Assembly: GCA_051294375.1 (NCBI GenBank)
Contig: CM119267.1
Coordinates: 13,942,186 to 14,006,185, forward strand
Source: Paraspadella gotoi
Taxonomy: Eukaryota > Chaetognatha
Reading direction: 5' to 3'
Length of the DNA: 64,000 bases
The notes below the pieces were generated by a model. The model worked only from the letters and a program-made list of their open reading frames with translations, was not told the DNA's origin and did no database searches. This document shows, in pieces, positions 37,654 to 48,735 of the stretch (positions are counted from its first letter, which is position 1; every line of letters starts with the position of its first letter). The translations under genes were made by a program, and so were the position numbers.

Positions 37654-38245
37654 AGTCTTCGTGGTGATTTCCTTCGTCATTAGAGTCAATATATCGTCAA
37701 TACTGACAAATTGTCAATCGCCACTCTTTATATCCTCTCATTCTTTTTCTTTATCGTCGTCAGCTTGGCGTTTGTCATTTGTTTTGACTTTCATCGCCGA
37801 CGTCGTTTCGGGGTTGACTTTCTCGTTTTTCTTCTTTTTTATCCCTGTCGTCGTCGTCGTCGTCGTCATCATTATCCTTTTCGGGGTCGTCTTGATCATT
37901 CCCGTCGTTGTCGTTATTGTCATCGTCCTCGTGATCGCCATCATCGTCTTCATCGACATCATTGTCATCGTCTTCATCGTCGTAGTCATCTTTTCAGGGG
38001 TAGTCTTGGTCGTTTTCTTCTTTTTATTTCCAGTTGTTATCCTAATCGTCGTCGTCATCATCCTTTTCTGGATTGTCTTGATCATTTTTACCTTTTTCAT
38101 CCCCGTCATTGTCGTCATCATCGTGATCGCCATCATTTTCATCGTCATGATCGTTGTTGTTGTCCTCATTCTCTTCGGGTTCATCTTGGTCTTCATGGTC
38201 CTAGTCGTCATCATCGTCGTCATCATCGTCGTCATCTTCACTCGA
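37616..38245 (-). repeat. GTC/ATC array with higher-order period
   Basis: Pure (CGT)n at 37,618-37,651 is followed by about 400 bp of imperfect GTC/ATC codon-like repeat. Blocks such as TCGTGATCGCCATCAT and GTCTTGATCATT recur about 185 bp apart, so a longer unit has been duplicated. Read on the minus strand in one frame it is rich in Asp, Glu, Asn and Lys, but that frame holds several stops. The 270-codon minus frame at 37,738-38,550 is the Met/Thr-rich register of the same repeat. It could be a decayed acidic-protein exon. Confidence 0.6.
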
Positions 38246-39092
38246 GCCCCAGTTTTAAAATCTCGATCCCGGGAGCAACAACGCATTTGCATTCGCTCAA
38301 TTCGATTCGCGAGTGACGCAAAGATTTGCTTCGCACTTCGTTTCAATCCCCGTCGCAATTGACTCGCAGTAGAAATTGCCCTCGCGACTCGATATATCGC
38401 ATTCGTCGTCGACAATTGCCGACAGCAATTGCAGTCGCTATTGTTTCTGCCATTGCGAGCTCTGGCAGTGGCTGCTGATGGCGTAGTAGTTGTTTTTTTT
38501 TGGCAAGGCCGATCGCCGATCTCTACGTTGGCGATGAGTCGTAAAATCAACTACGTATGTAGCGATGAAAAATGAAGTATTATTCCTGGAATAATAATTG
38601 TGTGCATTTGCAATTCGAAATTTAAAAGTCGCCAATAAGTCTTCGAACCCAATGCGAAGAAAATTTCAGTTCCGACATCTGGCGGAGTTAATGAGACAAA
38701 AGTAAAGAAAAGGTAAAGGTAAAGTTAAGGCCTCTATCCCTTTAATAATATTATAACTATATTATAACATTGTAACGGAGTCGCACTTCCAGTTCCGCTT
38801 TACAAATGAATGATTTTATGATCCAATGTCGCGATGAGCTTTTCTCTATGTCGACTCGAGCCAAAGCCGATGGCAGAAAACCGCTCCTCTCATCCTCCTC
38901 AAACAGACGCCGCATTCGCGCCAAAGCAAATGATGGGAAAAAATTGAAGACCACCTGTGAGTTAAAGATTGAAGAAAATGAATATCCATTATCCATCAGC
39001 CTTTCCTTCGATGAGTCGACGATCGACAGATTTGTTGAATCTATCTATCTATGCTTGCTTTGTCTCTGTCTATGTATCTCTCTCTCTCTGTA

Positions 39093-39125
<33 letters not shown>

Positions 39126-39174
39126 GTAACTACGTATTTCTCTCTCTCTCACACCATCGCGTAAACTTAATCAT

Positions 39175-39225
<51 letters not shown>

Positions 39226-39519
39226 GCGATGAGCGAGTACACCCGGATTTCTCCCTCTCTTTCCTCTCGAAAAAAAAAAGCTTAAGTCATCAGAATAAAA
39301 CCTCTTCTCCGATGAAATCCATTTGAATTTCAAAGTCTACTTTTCGTAAGCGCGATGGATTTTTCCTCATGCAAATCTTCGTAACGTTTCACCATCGAAA
39401 TTCCACGATTTTTTTTTCCTGATTTTTTTTAACGTTTTTACAAGTATTTTTTTTTCGTCTCCCTTTTGACTTTTAAAGGATGTTTTTAGCCGATGGTCGG
39501 AAATGTATAAGCCGGGAAT

Positions 39520-39563
<44 letters not shown>

Positions 39564-40316
39564 AAAGAAAAAAATCTCGTTTTTCACAGATGAGCAGACT
39601 GAATATGATTCGTTTAAAGAAGCCAATCAACATATGAAAGGCGCGAACTGACCATTCGACGCCCTAAGGTAAAGAAAAACGCAAGAATGGGTGGTGACCC
39701 GAAGGTTGAGATCACAAGGTCAATGAAAAAGGCCATTGTATGCATTAGGATGACGAGCGCGCTGGGGAGAGGGCTTTATATTTAGTTCTGAGATTCAGAT
39801 GGAAGAGTGAAGAAGACTACGAAGTTTCACACTCAGAATTATGGGTCGAGAATATTGAATCTCCGTAAAGCGCTTGTTAAAATTAAACCTTTTTCTAGTA
39901 AATATGTCTTCGAATTTGGTAAACGAGCTAACTTGACATGGGACATGGATTAAGGTCTCCCTTTCTCTTACTAGATAATATCATATCGTAACATAACATC
40001 GAGAATTCGTGGGAAGGCCAAGAGTAGTGTCGGTCCAACGCTGCAGAGTGAGTCAGGAGAGGAGAAGAAACGAGCAGCGATCGCTGCGGGTCAAATTCAA
40101 AATGGCCGCCGTCGGTGTCGAATCTTCTCCGCCTTATTCTTTTTTTTTCGATCTCCACTGTCTTTTACCGCTCTGCCGCCCCCTCTGTCGGCTCACGCGG
40201 TCTAATTAATGATCGCATCTCGGTCGACGGAGGCCAAAATATGCAAACGAGGAGCGCATCCCTAAAAAAAAACCCTCGCGGGCTACGATATGCAAACAAG
40301 CGTTTCCAAAAAAAAA
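38246..40316. other. Intergenic, no supported gene
   Basis: (CT)n at 39,063-39,128 faces (AG)n at 39,177-39,223 across a 50-bp spacer, and (AG)n lies at 39,520-39,557. One ordinary-composition frame lies at 38,806-39,060 before it runs into the CT array. No domain is recognised. Confidence 0.5.
38806..39060 (+). CDS. Hypothetical ORF segment, doubtful
   Basis: About 80 codons of mixed, charged composition from an ATG, before the frame degenerates into Ser-Leu from a CT microsatellite. No family is recognised, no clear acceptor or donor is seen and no neighbour supports it. Confidence 0.15.
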
Positions 40317-40390
40317 NNNNNNNNNNNNNNNNNNNNNNNNNNNNNNNNNNNNNNNNNNNNNNNNNNNNNNNNNNNNNNNNNNNNNNNNNN
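40317..40390. other. Assembly gap (74 N)
   Basis: Run of N between poly-A and T-rich sequence. Confidence 0.95.
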
Positions 40391-40453
40391 TTCCTTTTGG
40401 TTTTTTCAGCGTCCGGTGGATCACTCAACCTATGTTCTCTCTTCTTTCATCCT

Positions 40454-40573
<120 letters not shown>

Positions 40574-41609
40574 ATTTGCATTTCAAATATTCCTTTTTTC
40601 ATCTGAAAAAAAAGGTTCGGTGCAGAAGATTGGCCTCTGAGATGTGAGATATCGTGAATGTGAGTGGCGATCGACGATGAGCGATGACTCTACGCGTGAT
40701 CGATGCGCTCCTTCCGCCCCCCCCCGCCCCCCAAACTTCCTCGTCACATCATATCGCGCGCGCGTGAATCCGCGTGCGTCGTGGCGCCCGTGGGTATTCG
40801 TCGTTCGCGTCTCACGTTCGCGTTTGGGGATATCTCCGTAAAATGTTTTATGGCGATTTTCTTATTTATTCGTCTGGAGAGAAGCGACACCCCGTTGTTT
40901 TTTTTTTCCGTCTGTCCTTCTGTCTGGGAGTCCGTTTACCGTTTTCTCTCCATCCTTCCACTTCTTTCGCGCCTTTTTTTCTCGGTTTCAATTTCTCCTT
41001 TCTGCTTCTTCAATCTCCAACGCCCTCTCTCCGCTGACGATTTCCCTTTTTCCAGTTCATAATATCTTTTCCCTTTTCTATCTCCTTTCTCCCTCTTCGT
41101 TATTCTTCCTATTTTCCTCTTTCACTTATTCTTTCTCTTTCCCCTTCTTTCTCGTTTTCTGCTTTTCCTCCTTAATCCTCTTCTCTGTCTACTCGAACTC
41201 TAGTGACCAAAGTCGAGCTAAGTTTTCGCTTCACTACGCCATCTATTTTTTCTTTTATATCTTCCACTCACCCAATCAACCCCGATCATCCGCGGACTTG
41301 AGCGTCTACTCCCGTATTAAAAATAGAAAATTTCCTATAAATATGATTTAATCAATCATTAGTTTTTAAGAACCATAATTTAATTACGTTATCAGCATGA
41401 GTAGTACAGTACAGAGCAGTAGGTAAGATCCAAATGTTCAAAACCGAACGAAGAATAATTATTCAGCCATTTCCTCTTATTATTTGAACTTAGTCAAATC
41501 AAACTTTGCCCAACAGGATAATCAAAGCTTTTTTTCCCAGCCTGACTTAGAAATAGGTTAGCGTCCGAGGGCCTCGAGGCCTCGTGGCCAAACATCACTC
41601 TTTCCACCC

Positions 41610-41694
41610 TTCTTCTTCTTCTTCTTCTTCTTCTTCTTCTTCTTCTTCTCTTCTTTTCTTCTTCTTCTTCTTCTTCTTCTTCTTCTTCTTCTTC
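41610..41694. repeat. (TTC)n microsatellite
   Basis: About 28 TTC units with one short interruption near 41,650. Confidence 0.9.
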
Positions 41695-42005
41695 TAACCA
41701 CTCCCACAGTCCCCCTATCTCTCCCCCTCTCACCATTAAGCCTTCCCCCTCCGCCCCCTGACGCGGAAGTCTACTCCTCTCGATTCCTCCTCTCGCCTCC
41801 GCCAAAATCACCGGAATTCGAAGAGAAGGAGATTGAAATAAGACGCGAGGAAAAAAAAAGAAGAAAGAAGAAAAGAAAAAAAGAAAATGAAGGAAAAAAG
41901 AAAAAGAAAAATGTGGAAGAAATGATTGAAAGTCGACGTCGTTGGTTCCTCGACGATTCTATGAATGATCTTTCGCATAAAGACTCACGAAAAACCCCCT
42001 TTGCG

Positions 42006-42008
<3 letters not shown>

Positions 42009-42099
<91 letters not shown>
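42009..42099. repeat. (CT)n microsatellite, about 45 units
   Basis: Uninterrupted dinucleotide array. Confidence 0.95.
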
Positions 42100-42102
<3 letters not shown>

Positions 42103-42594
42103 TCATCTCTAACCCCCTCCGGCGCCTCCCATTGATCGGGCCTCGATATTTATCCTCTTTGCCACCAGCCATCCCTGGGCTAATATCTTTTTACCTTTCT
42201 CGCTTATTCCCCTTATTCCTTCCCCCGAAACCTCGTTCTCTTCACTTCCACTCTCAATCTTCTCATCTATCTCCCTCTTCCCCTCAGCCAGTCTGGCGAC
42301 TCGGAATCCCTCAGAGTTCGAAAAATTCCCGCGGTGCATTGAGCAGCTTAATATACCGAGTTATTTGCAGAGTTATTGTTATTGTCGACATAACTGACCG
42401 GCGCACAGAGCGTTTTAAGATTAAAAAAAAAAGAAGAGAGAACAACTAAGAGAAATATAATTTTGCAAGAGCACTATATTCCCACGGAATATATATTAGT
42501 AATTGGGCGGTTTTAAAATCATTTAAAAGTAAACTATTGTGAACAGAGTCTGGCGAGAAGCTGTTCAAAAACTATTCGTATACATTAAAATAAA

Positions 42595-42800
42595 GATTTT
42601 ATGGCAACAGCCGGGTTGCCTGTGATGCCCATTGGGATGGGACATCTCACTGTTGGCTTTAGGGGCTTCCGACCCTCAGTGGCGCCACCTTAGGACGGTC
42701 TCGCTTTGCCAACGCAGAGGGAAGTCGTTAGGACGATGGAACGCAGCGCCTGGGATGGTGCGTCCCCCCTCTGAGCCAATGGGATTTGCTGAACCATGGA
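42595..42800. other. GC-rich, hairpin-prone unique block
   Basis: About 200 bp of GC-rich, repeat-free sequence in AT-rich surroundings. It contains short inverted repeats, for example GGCAAC (42,603) with GTTGCC (42,615) around a 6-base loop, and AGGG (42,661) with CCCT (42,673). It could be a structured RNA, a SINE or an LTR piece. I found no tRNA-type A and B boxes and no second copy in the window. Confidence 0.3.
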
Positions 42801-43010
42801 GTATGTAAGGCGGTGTGATTATACCGCCAAAATTTTTCTAAAAAATTTAGCCTACGAAGTCGAACCAAGCAAAACAAGCTGCGTGGACAGCTGCGCCTTT
42901 GCTCCAAAGCCGAGGACGGATATTATAGGACTGAGGACTCTTCATCCTCAAAGAAAAAAGTCTTTTTTTTTGCTTTGGAAGCCGAAACAAGCAGATACAG
43001 AGATAAAGAA

Positions 43011-43046
<36 letters not shown>

Positions 43047-43755
43047 AAACCATAGGCCGAACCGAGTGGTCGTAAGATATTGAACAGATGTGGTAATTTT
43101 CTTATGATGGAATTCGGGCAGGGATTGCCTTCTCACAGCTGACTGCCTTTCGTCCAGGCCTGAGATCGGGGCGAGGGAGAAAGGGATAGAGAGAGGCCGG
43201 TTCCAAGGGGGGTAAATAAAATGAGATGGCGAAGGAGTAAAGGGGCCAAAGGGTTCTTAAGTTGGTCACTTAAGTCATCTTGAGAATAAAGAATGTTTCC
43301 TAAAGGTAAAACGCGAACTCTCTCTGTCCCTTTAATTATTATCGACCGCCTTTTTACTCGATTAGACAATTGGATTTTAGTTCAACATCAGGATTTTTAA
43401 ACTTTTAAAATTAGAATGAGTAATACTGATGGCTTTTGTTCAATTACAATATATTCGGGATGTTCACTAGATCGTGAAACGTCGAAAAGTCCTAATCGAT
43501 CTTAGCTCTCTTTCTCTCTTTCTCTCGCCCCGCGAACTCGCAGAGGAAATCTCTCTGCCCCGCCCACTGGCGCGAAACGGACATAAAACGCAATTTTCGC
43601 TGCTCATTTGTCCGATTTTTGCCGTCGTTCTCGTCGTCGCTCGCGGCGACGCCTCTCGGGCGAAGGATGAAAACTAATTTCGGTCGCCGTAAAAACGAGA
43701 CCTCGCCGCTACCGTGACGAGGAGCGGGCAATCGTGTTCGCCGCTGCCGCTTTTT
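42801..43755. other. Intergenic, no supported gene
   Basis: A short (AG)n lies at 43,012-43,042. A 95-codon frame at 42,796-43,083 has mixed composition before entering it. No family is recognised. Confidence 0.5.
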
Positions 43756-43759
43756 TTTT

Positions 43760-44489
43760 CGGCCGCTGCGACCGATGCAGCCGACGCTGCCGTCTCCGAT
43801 TGATAGCCATTTCGCGCCAAATTCATTCGTATGAGGAAGAAAGGTCGAAAAACATAAATTTCGACGACCTCACGATGGCCGAGGTAGAGTGAGGCGGAGG
43901 GTGGGGCGGAACAGGCGTGGCCCTTTTTTATTAATATCGTTTATTTCTAATAACGCGGCAAAAAAAAAAAGCGCATCGGCGACGCCCATCGTAATTAGTT
44001 AAGAAGAAAAAAATATATATTGAGAAATATATTAAAACTTTGGAGAAGATCGTGAATGAGAGGGAATCGAATAAAATGCGATATGGGGGAGAATCGAACC
44101 GTGTACAAAGAGAAAGAGAGAGAGAGAATTTTTCCGGCCGCTGCGACCGATGCAGCCGACGCTGCCGTCTCGCATTGATAGCCATTTCGCGCCAAATTCA
44201 TTCGTATGAGGAAGAAAGGTCGAAAAACATAAATTTCGAACGACCTCACGATGCGCGAGTGTAGAGTGAGGCGGAGGGTGGGGCGGAACAGGCGTGGCCC
44301 TTTTATTTAATATCGTTATTTTCTAAACAGCGGCAAAAAAAAAAAAGCGCATCGGCGACGCCCATCGTAATTAGTTAAGAAGAAAAAATATATATTGAGA
44401 AATATATTAAAACTTTGGAGAAGATCGTGAATGAGAGGGAATCGAATAAAATGCGATATGGGGAGGAATCGAACCGTGTTACAAGAGAA

Positions 44490-44495
<6 letters not shown>
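43760..44495 (+). repeat. Tandem duplication, about 375-bp unit
   Basis: Two copies start at CGGCCGCTGCGACCGATGC (43,760 and 44,135) and run through AATTCATTCGTATGAGGAAG, GGCGGAACAGGCGTGGCCC, GCGCATCGGCGACGCCCATC and ATATATTGAGAAATATATT to an (AG)n. They differ mainly by one-base indels (for example TAATAACGCGG against TAAACAGCGG), the pattern of long-read errors or very recent duplication. Confidence 0.8.
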
Positions 44496-44537
<42 letters not shown>

Positions 44538-44559
44538 AGAGAGAGGAGAGAGAGAGAGA

Positions 44560-44749
44560 GAGACTATCTCTATGAAGGAGTCATATACTCAGCTCTCCCG
44601 AACGCAGCCGTAGACCGGAGCGGCGGCGCGCGGCTGCCGATCGACTCACCTTCTCCTTCCGGGCTTTCTTCCGCTCGGATCGGGGAGATTTTCTCTTCTC
44701 TCCGGGCTTCTTCCGGTCGAAGTCCGAGCGGATCGGGCCGGATATCTCT

Positions 44750-44787
<38 letters not shown>

Positions 44788-45210
44788 GACAGTGCTAAGC
44801 TGTATAAACTGGACCCCATCGAAGTTAAACAAACTCCATACAGGAGCCTGTCTCTTCAATGCCAATATCGATATCCGGCACCATCGACACGCAGTCTAAA
44901 ATCATCTAAAAAGACTGGCGGCCAACATCATCTCCAATTCCTTGGGAGGCAAAAACTCGTTCTTGTAACTAATAAATTAAAATTGATCGACAGTTATATC
45001 TCGTATATTCTTCTCCTTAGAATAATATTCTTGTTTCGTGTCCCAGGAACCTTTTGATAAAGTTATTGACCGTGGTTGCGAGTTCATAAAACCTATATTT
45101 TAACCAATATGGTTAAATAATTTTATATCTTTAGCTTCTGTTATTTAAATTTCGTTTTAAAACTGAATAACACTTTCTATCCATTGTTTCGTCGATTTCA
45201 ATAAACGTTG
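44560..45210 (+). repeat. Left copy of an about 645-bp direct duplication
   Basis: Runs from CTATCTCTATGAAGGAGTC to CACTTTCTATCCATT and is repeated at 46,220-46,865. It contains CGGCGCGCGGCTGCCGATCG, a (CT)n, CAAGACAGTGCTAAGC, GGCACCATCGACACGC and AAGACTGGCGGCCAACATC. A short open stretch with an ordinary reading before TAATAAATTAAAA suggests it could be a last exon with 3' UTR, but no family is recognised. Confidence 0.75.
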
Positions 45211-45219
45211 CTCATTGGT

Positions 45220-46105
45220 AGATGTAGTAAAACTAAAAGAGTAGAAAAGGCAAGAAATTATGGACAAATACTCTGAATAGAAATAGTGATAGTATTTGGC
45301 GGGTAAGACCCCGCCGGGGCTCGCTTTTTTTTAATGTATTAGTTGCAAGTTAGGATACCCTAGTAATTTTTCAAATACCCTAGTATTTTTTTAAAATTAC
45401 TTTGATACTTTTACAAATCGATAGATTTTAAGTATAAAAGTTAAGCGCGTAAGACCTCGCGGGGCGCGCACAAAGTATTTATTTGGCGATAAGACCCCTA
45501 GGAGGGCCCGCAAAATAGGATCGCCCTAAGGCTGTTTTTCTCCTCATCCGCGGGCGTTTTTAGTAATATCTTATCATCATCATCATCATCTCTCTCTCTC
45601 TTCTTACTCTCTCTTGCTCTTGCCGTCTCGCTCTCTTTCTATCTTTTTTTTCGAAGGTTTCATGTTGTTTCGAGGCTTCTGAGTATAAGCCATGCTATGA
45701 AGAATGAATGATTCTCAGCTCCTCAGATCCAATCATTACGGCCCTCTGAATCTTTGGGGGCTCCGCGTCCCGATTTAAATTCCTCCCTCTTCTCCCAGCC
45801 TCGCTTCGCCATTGGTCGAGGATGCAAAATGAGGGAACGACTGATTGGTCGGTGCCCGACTCCTCCTCGATTCTCATTTGCCAATTTTTAGATCTAGTCT
45901 CGAGTCATGAATCAAGCGCCATTTTTGGATGAGGAGAAAAAAGGGAGGGAGAATGGAGAAAAGAGATAAAAAAAAAATGGCGAGAGTAGAGAAGAGAGAG
46001 AGAGAGGCAGAGAGAGAGAGGAGAGAGAGGAGAGAGAGAGTGAGTGAGTGAATGAGTGAGAGACGAGAGGAGACTCGTAAAAAGAGTCCCGAGAAGGATC
46101 TTCAT
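45220..46105. other. Intergenic, no supported gene
   Basis: AT-rich with three similar GC-rich strings (about 45,308, 45,450 and 45,486) of the type AAGACC(C)CGCCGGGG. (ATC)n at about 45,574-45,590, then GA-rich to the gap. Confidence 0.5.
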
Positions 46106-46130
46106 NNNNNNNNNNNNNNNNNNNNNNNNN
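46106..46130. other. Assembly gap (25 N)
   Basis: 25 N directly before an (AG)n array and the right copy of the duplication. Confidence 0.95.

Positions 46131-46138
<8 letters not shown>

Positions 46139-46210
<72 letters not shown>
46139..46210. repeat. (AG)n microsatellite beside a gap
   Basis: About 36 pure AG units beginning a few bases after the gap. Confidence 0.95.
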
Positions 46211-46219
<9 letters not shown>

Positions 46220-46221
<2 letters not shown>

Positions 46222-46404
46222 CTATCTCTATGAAAGGAGTCATATACTCAGCTCTCCCGAACGCAGCCGTAGACCGGAGCGGCGGCGCGCGGCTGCCGAT
46301 CGACTCACTTCTCCTTCCGGGCTTTCTCTCCGCTCGGATCGGGGAGATTTTCTCTCTCTCCGGGCTTCTTCCGGTCGAAGTCCGAGCGGATCGGGCCGCC
46401 GGCA

Positions 46405-46443
<39 letters not shown>

Positions 46444-46865
46444 GACAGTGCTAAGCTGTATAAACTGGATCCCCATCGAAGTTAAACCAAACTCCATACA
46501 GGAGCCTGTTCTCTTCAATGCCAATATCGATATCCGGCACCATCGACACGCCGTCTAAAGATCATCTAAAAAGACTGGCGGCCAACATCATCTCCAATTC
46601 TTGGGGAGCAAAAACTCGTTCTTGTAACTAATAAATTAAAATTGATCGACAGTTATATCTCTATATTCTTCTCCTTAGAATAATATTCTTGTTTCGTGTC
46701 CCAAGGAACCTTTTGATAAAGTTATTGACCGTGGTTGCGAGTTCATAAAACCTATATTTAACCAATATGGTTAAATAATTTAATATCTTTAGCTTCTGTT
46801 ATTTAAATTTCGTTTTAAACTGAATAACACTTTCTATCCATGTTTTCGTACGATAATTCAATAAC
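46220..46865 (+). repeat. Right copy of an about 645-bp direct duplication
   Basis: Same order of landmarks as 44,560-45,210, with scattered one-base indels (for example GGGCTTTCTCTCC against GGGCTTTCTTCC). The 25-N gap just upstream makes an unmerged allele plausible. Confidence 0.75.
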
Positions 46866-46954
46866 GTTGAATCTCTCTCTGGGGATCTCATCGTCACGTA
46901 GCGAGGCAAAAAAAAGTTAGGATGCAGAGTTGGCCCTGAGTTTGGTTCGATGCT

Positions 46955-47095
46955 AGATTGAAGCGGGATGGAGTGGGACAGAGTGAGATGGAGTGGGATA
47001 GAATGAGATGGAGTGGGATAGAATGAGATTGAGTAGGACAGAGTGAGATGGAGTGGGATAGAATGAGATGGAGTGGGATGGAGTGAGATGTATTT
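46955..47095 (-). repeat. 20-bp minisatellite GAGTGGGATAGAATGAGATG
   Basis: About seven units alternating GATGGAGTGGGA and (C/T)AGA(G/A)TGA, with a period of 20 bp. The antisense frames read as repeated Ser-His-Ser-Ile-Pro-Leu and are repeat-derived. Confidence 0.85.
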
Positions 47096-47123
47096 TTGCG
47101 AAGAGGCATGAAATGTATAGAAA

Positions 47124-47480
47124 ATGGAAGGAGATGCCAGATCTTGGGAGAGGGCGGTGAAATTACATTGTGAAGTTGAATTCCAATCGTTGTTCTTTTG
47201 TTCCTTGTTCACCGTTCAGTCCAGCTCAACTCACAAAACTATTTACAAATTCACTACGAGCACATATATAGGCTCTCACTTTAATGAACTGCGGGTGAAA
47301 AGCGAAACATCATCCTTTTTGGGATTATTTGAGAAAAAATCATTAGACCTTCATTTCTACCATTTTCACAGCTTCGTCACGGACCTTCCCCTCTCAGACT
47401 CGCCAATACTTTTCGAGCGATTTCCTTCTGCCACGCGCCAATCTCGTACACGAGGAGCTCCAAAGATTAGAAACAAATAG
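47124..47480 (+). CDS. Hypothetical ORF, 118 codons
   Basis: A 118-codon frame from ATG to stop with balanced amino-acid composition, unusual here because it is not built on a simple repeat. No signal peptide, membrane segment or domain is recognised. A GC-rich island begins just after its stop. There is no second exon or homologue to support it, so chance is still a serious possibility. Confidence 0.2.
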   Translation: MEGDARSWERAVKLHCEVEFQSLFFCSLFTVQSSSTHKTIYKFTTSTYIGSHFNELRVKSETSSFLGLFEKKSLDLHFYHFHSFVTDLPLSDSPILFERFPSATRQSRTRGAPKIRNK

Positions 47481-47489
47481 ATACGAATG

Positions 47490-47590
47490 GTTTTGTTTCG
47501 GGCCAGCGCCGGGCCGCCGCCGGGCCGCCTCCCCGGTCCGCCCCGGTCCGGCCCGGCCCCGGTTCGCTTGTCTGTCGGGCGAGAGCAGAG
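47490..47590. other. CCGGGCCG-rich GC island
   Basis: About 90 bp of almost pure G and C (CCGCCGGGCCGCC, CCCCGGTCCGGCCCGG) in an AT-rich region. It may be a CpG island at a promoter or a small GC repeat. No gene attached. Confidence 0.4.
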
Positions 47591-47932
47591 GGCAGAGGTT
47601 CTCAGGATGAATGAAAGGGGATGGACGGGGAAGAGAGAGAGAGAAAAAAAAACATTTCCAAGTATTTTGTACTTTTGTCTGAAAAAATAATTTTCTGATT
47701 GCTTTTCTTTTCTTTTTTTCGTTTTTATTGAATTTGATGACGATATATCCTTTTGTTAAAAATTGTTTAACGATATTCAAAAAAAAATCCATTTAAAGCC
47801 GACGAAAACGGTCGGAAGATTGTTGAAAAACATTAATAAAAGTGGAATAAAGATAAGGAGAAGCAATAAAAGAAAAATAACGAAATTAAACACAAAGTAA
47901 ATATACGAGGAAAGAGAGAGAGAGAGAGAGAG

Positions 47933-48304
47933 NNNNNNNNNNNNNNNNNNNNNNNNNNNNNNNNNNNNNNNNNNNNNNNNNNNNNNNNNNNNNNNNNNNN
48001 NNNNNNNNNNNNNNNNNNNNNNNNNNNNNNNNNNNNNNNNNNNNNNNNNNNNNNNNNNNNNNNNNNNNNNNNNNNNNNNNNNNNNNNNNNNNNNNNNNNN
48101 NNNNNNNNNNNNNNNNNNNNNNNNNNNNNNNNNNNNNNNNNNNNNNNNNNNNNNNNNNNNNNNNNNNNNNNNNNNNNNNNNNNNNNNNNNNNNNNNNNNN
48201 NNNNNNNNNNNNNNNNNNNNNNNNNNNNNNNNNNNNNNNNNNNNNNNNNNNNNNNNNNNNNNNNNNNNNNNNNNNNNNNNNNNNNNNNNNNNNNNNNNNN
48301 NNNN
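47933..48304. other. Assembly gap (372 N)
   Basis: Flanked on both sides by (AG)n, so it is almost certainly an unresolved AG array. Confidence 0.95.
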
Positions 48305-48735
48305 GAGAGAGAGAAAGGATGGAAAAATGGAAAACCGAGAAAAAAAAAGAAAAAAAAACGTAACGAGCCAAAAAAAATGGCGGAAGAAAACTGAAAGTAA
48401 AAGAAGACAAAAGTTTTGTCAAAATGTGTCGATTGAGAGACAAAGTTAATGTTCTTATCGAACTGGGTTTTGTTGGTTTGAATATCGAAAGGTTTAACTT
48501 TCAGTTCCAAATGTTTAAAACAAATGATCGATTAATCAATTCATACGAATGAAGATCACGTTTATTGTAAAAAATTATATTCGATCTCACCCAAATTCTT
48601 TCGCGTGATATTCGCGGCGAAAAATTGAGATTCTTCGCCAAAAACCAAATCCTCACTGAAATTTGCTGCCTTTCTCTCTTCTTCATATGACAGATATATG
48701 CGCTTAATGTGCGTCCATCTCTCTCTCTCTCTCTC

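Larger units (their letters stand above)
40640..42590. other. Intergenic microsatellite-rich region
   Basis: CpG-rich at 40,690-40,830, pyrimidine-rich to 41,180, AT-rich to 41,600, then (TTC)n at 41,610-41,694 and (CT)n at 42,009-42,099. No domain is recognised. Confidence 0.55.

Noticed and set aside
37738-38550. Minus-strand 270-codon Met/Thr-rich frame
   Set aside because: It is one register of the GTC/ATC array; Met-Thr repeats follow from ATGACG units. Kept only as a repeat with an acidic alternative register.
43993-44060. ATATATTGAGAAATATATT palindromic string, repeated at 44.39 kb
   Set aside because: A short AT-rich inverted repeat expected in AT-rich DNA; the second copy is due to the tandem duplication.
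44080-44100. GGTTCGATTC on the minus strand, like a tRNA T-loop/B box (repeated at 44.46 kb)
   Set aside because: The flanking bases do not pair as a T stem and no A box or cloverleaf lies at the right distance.
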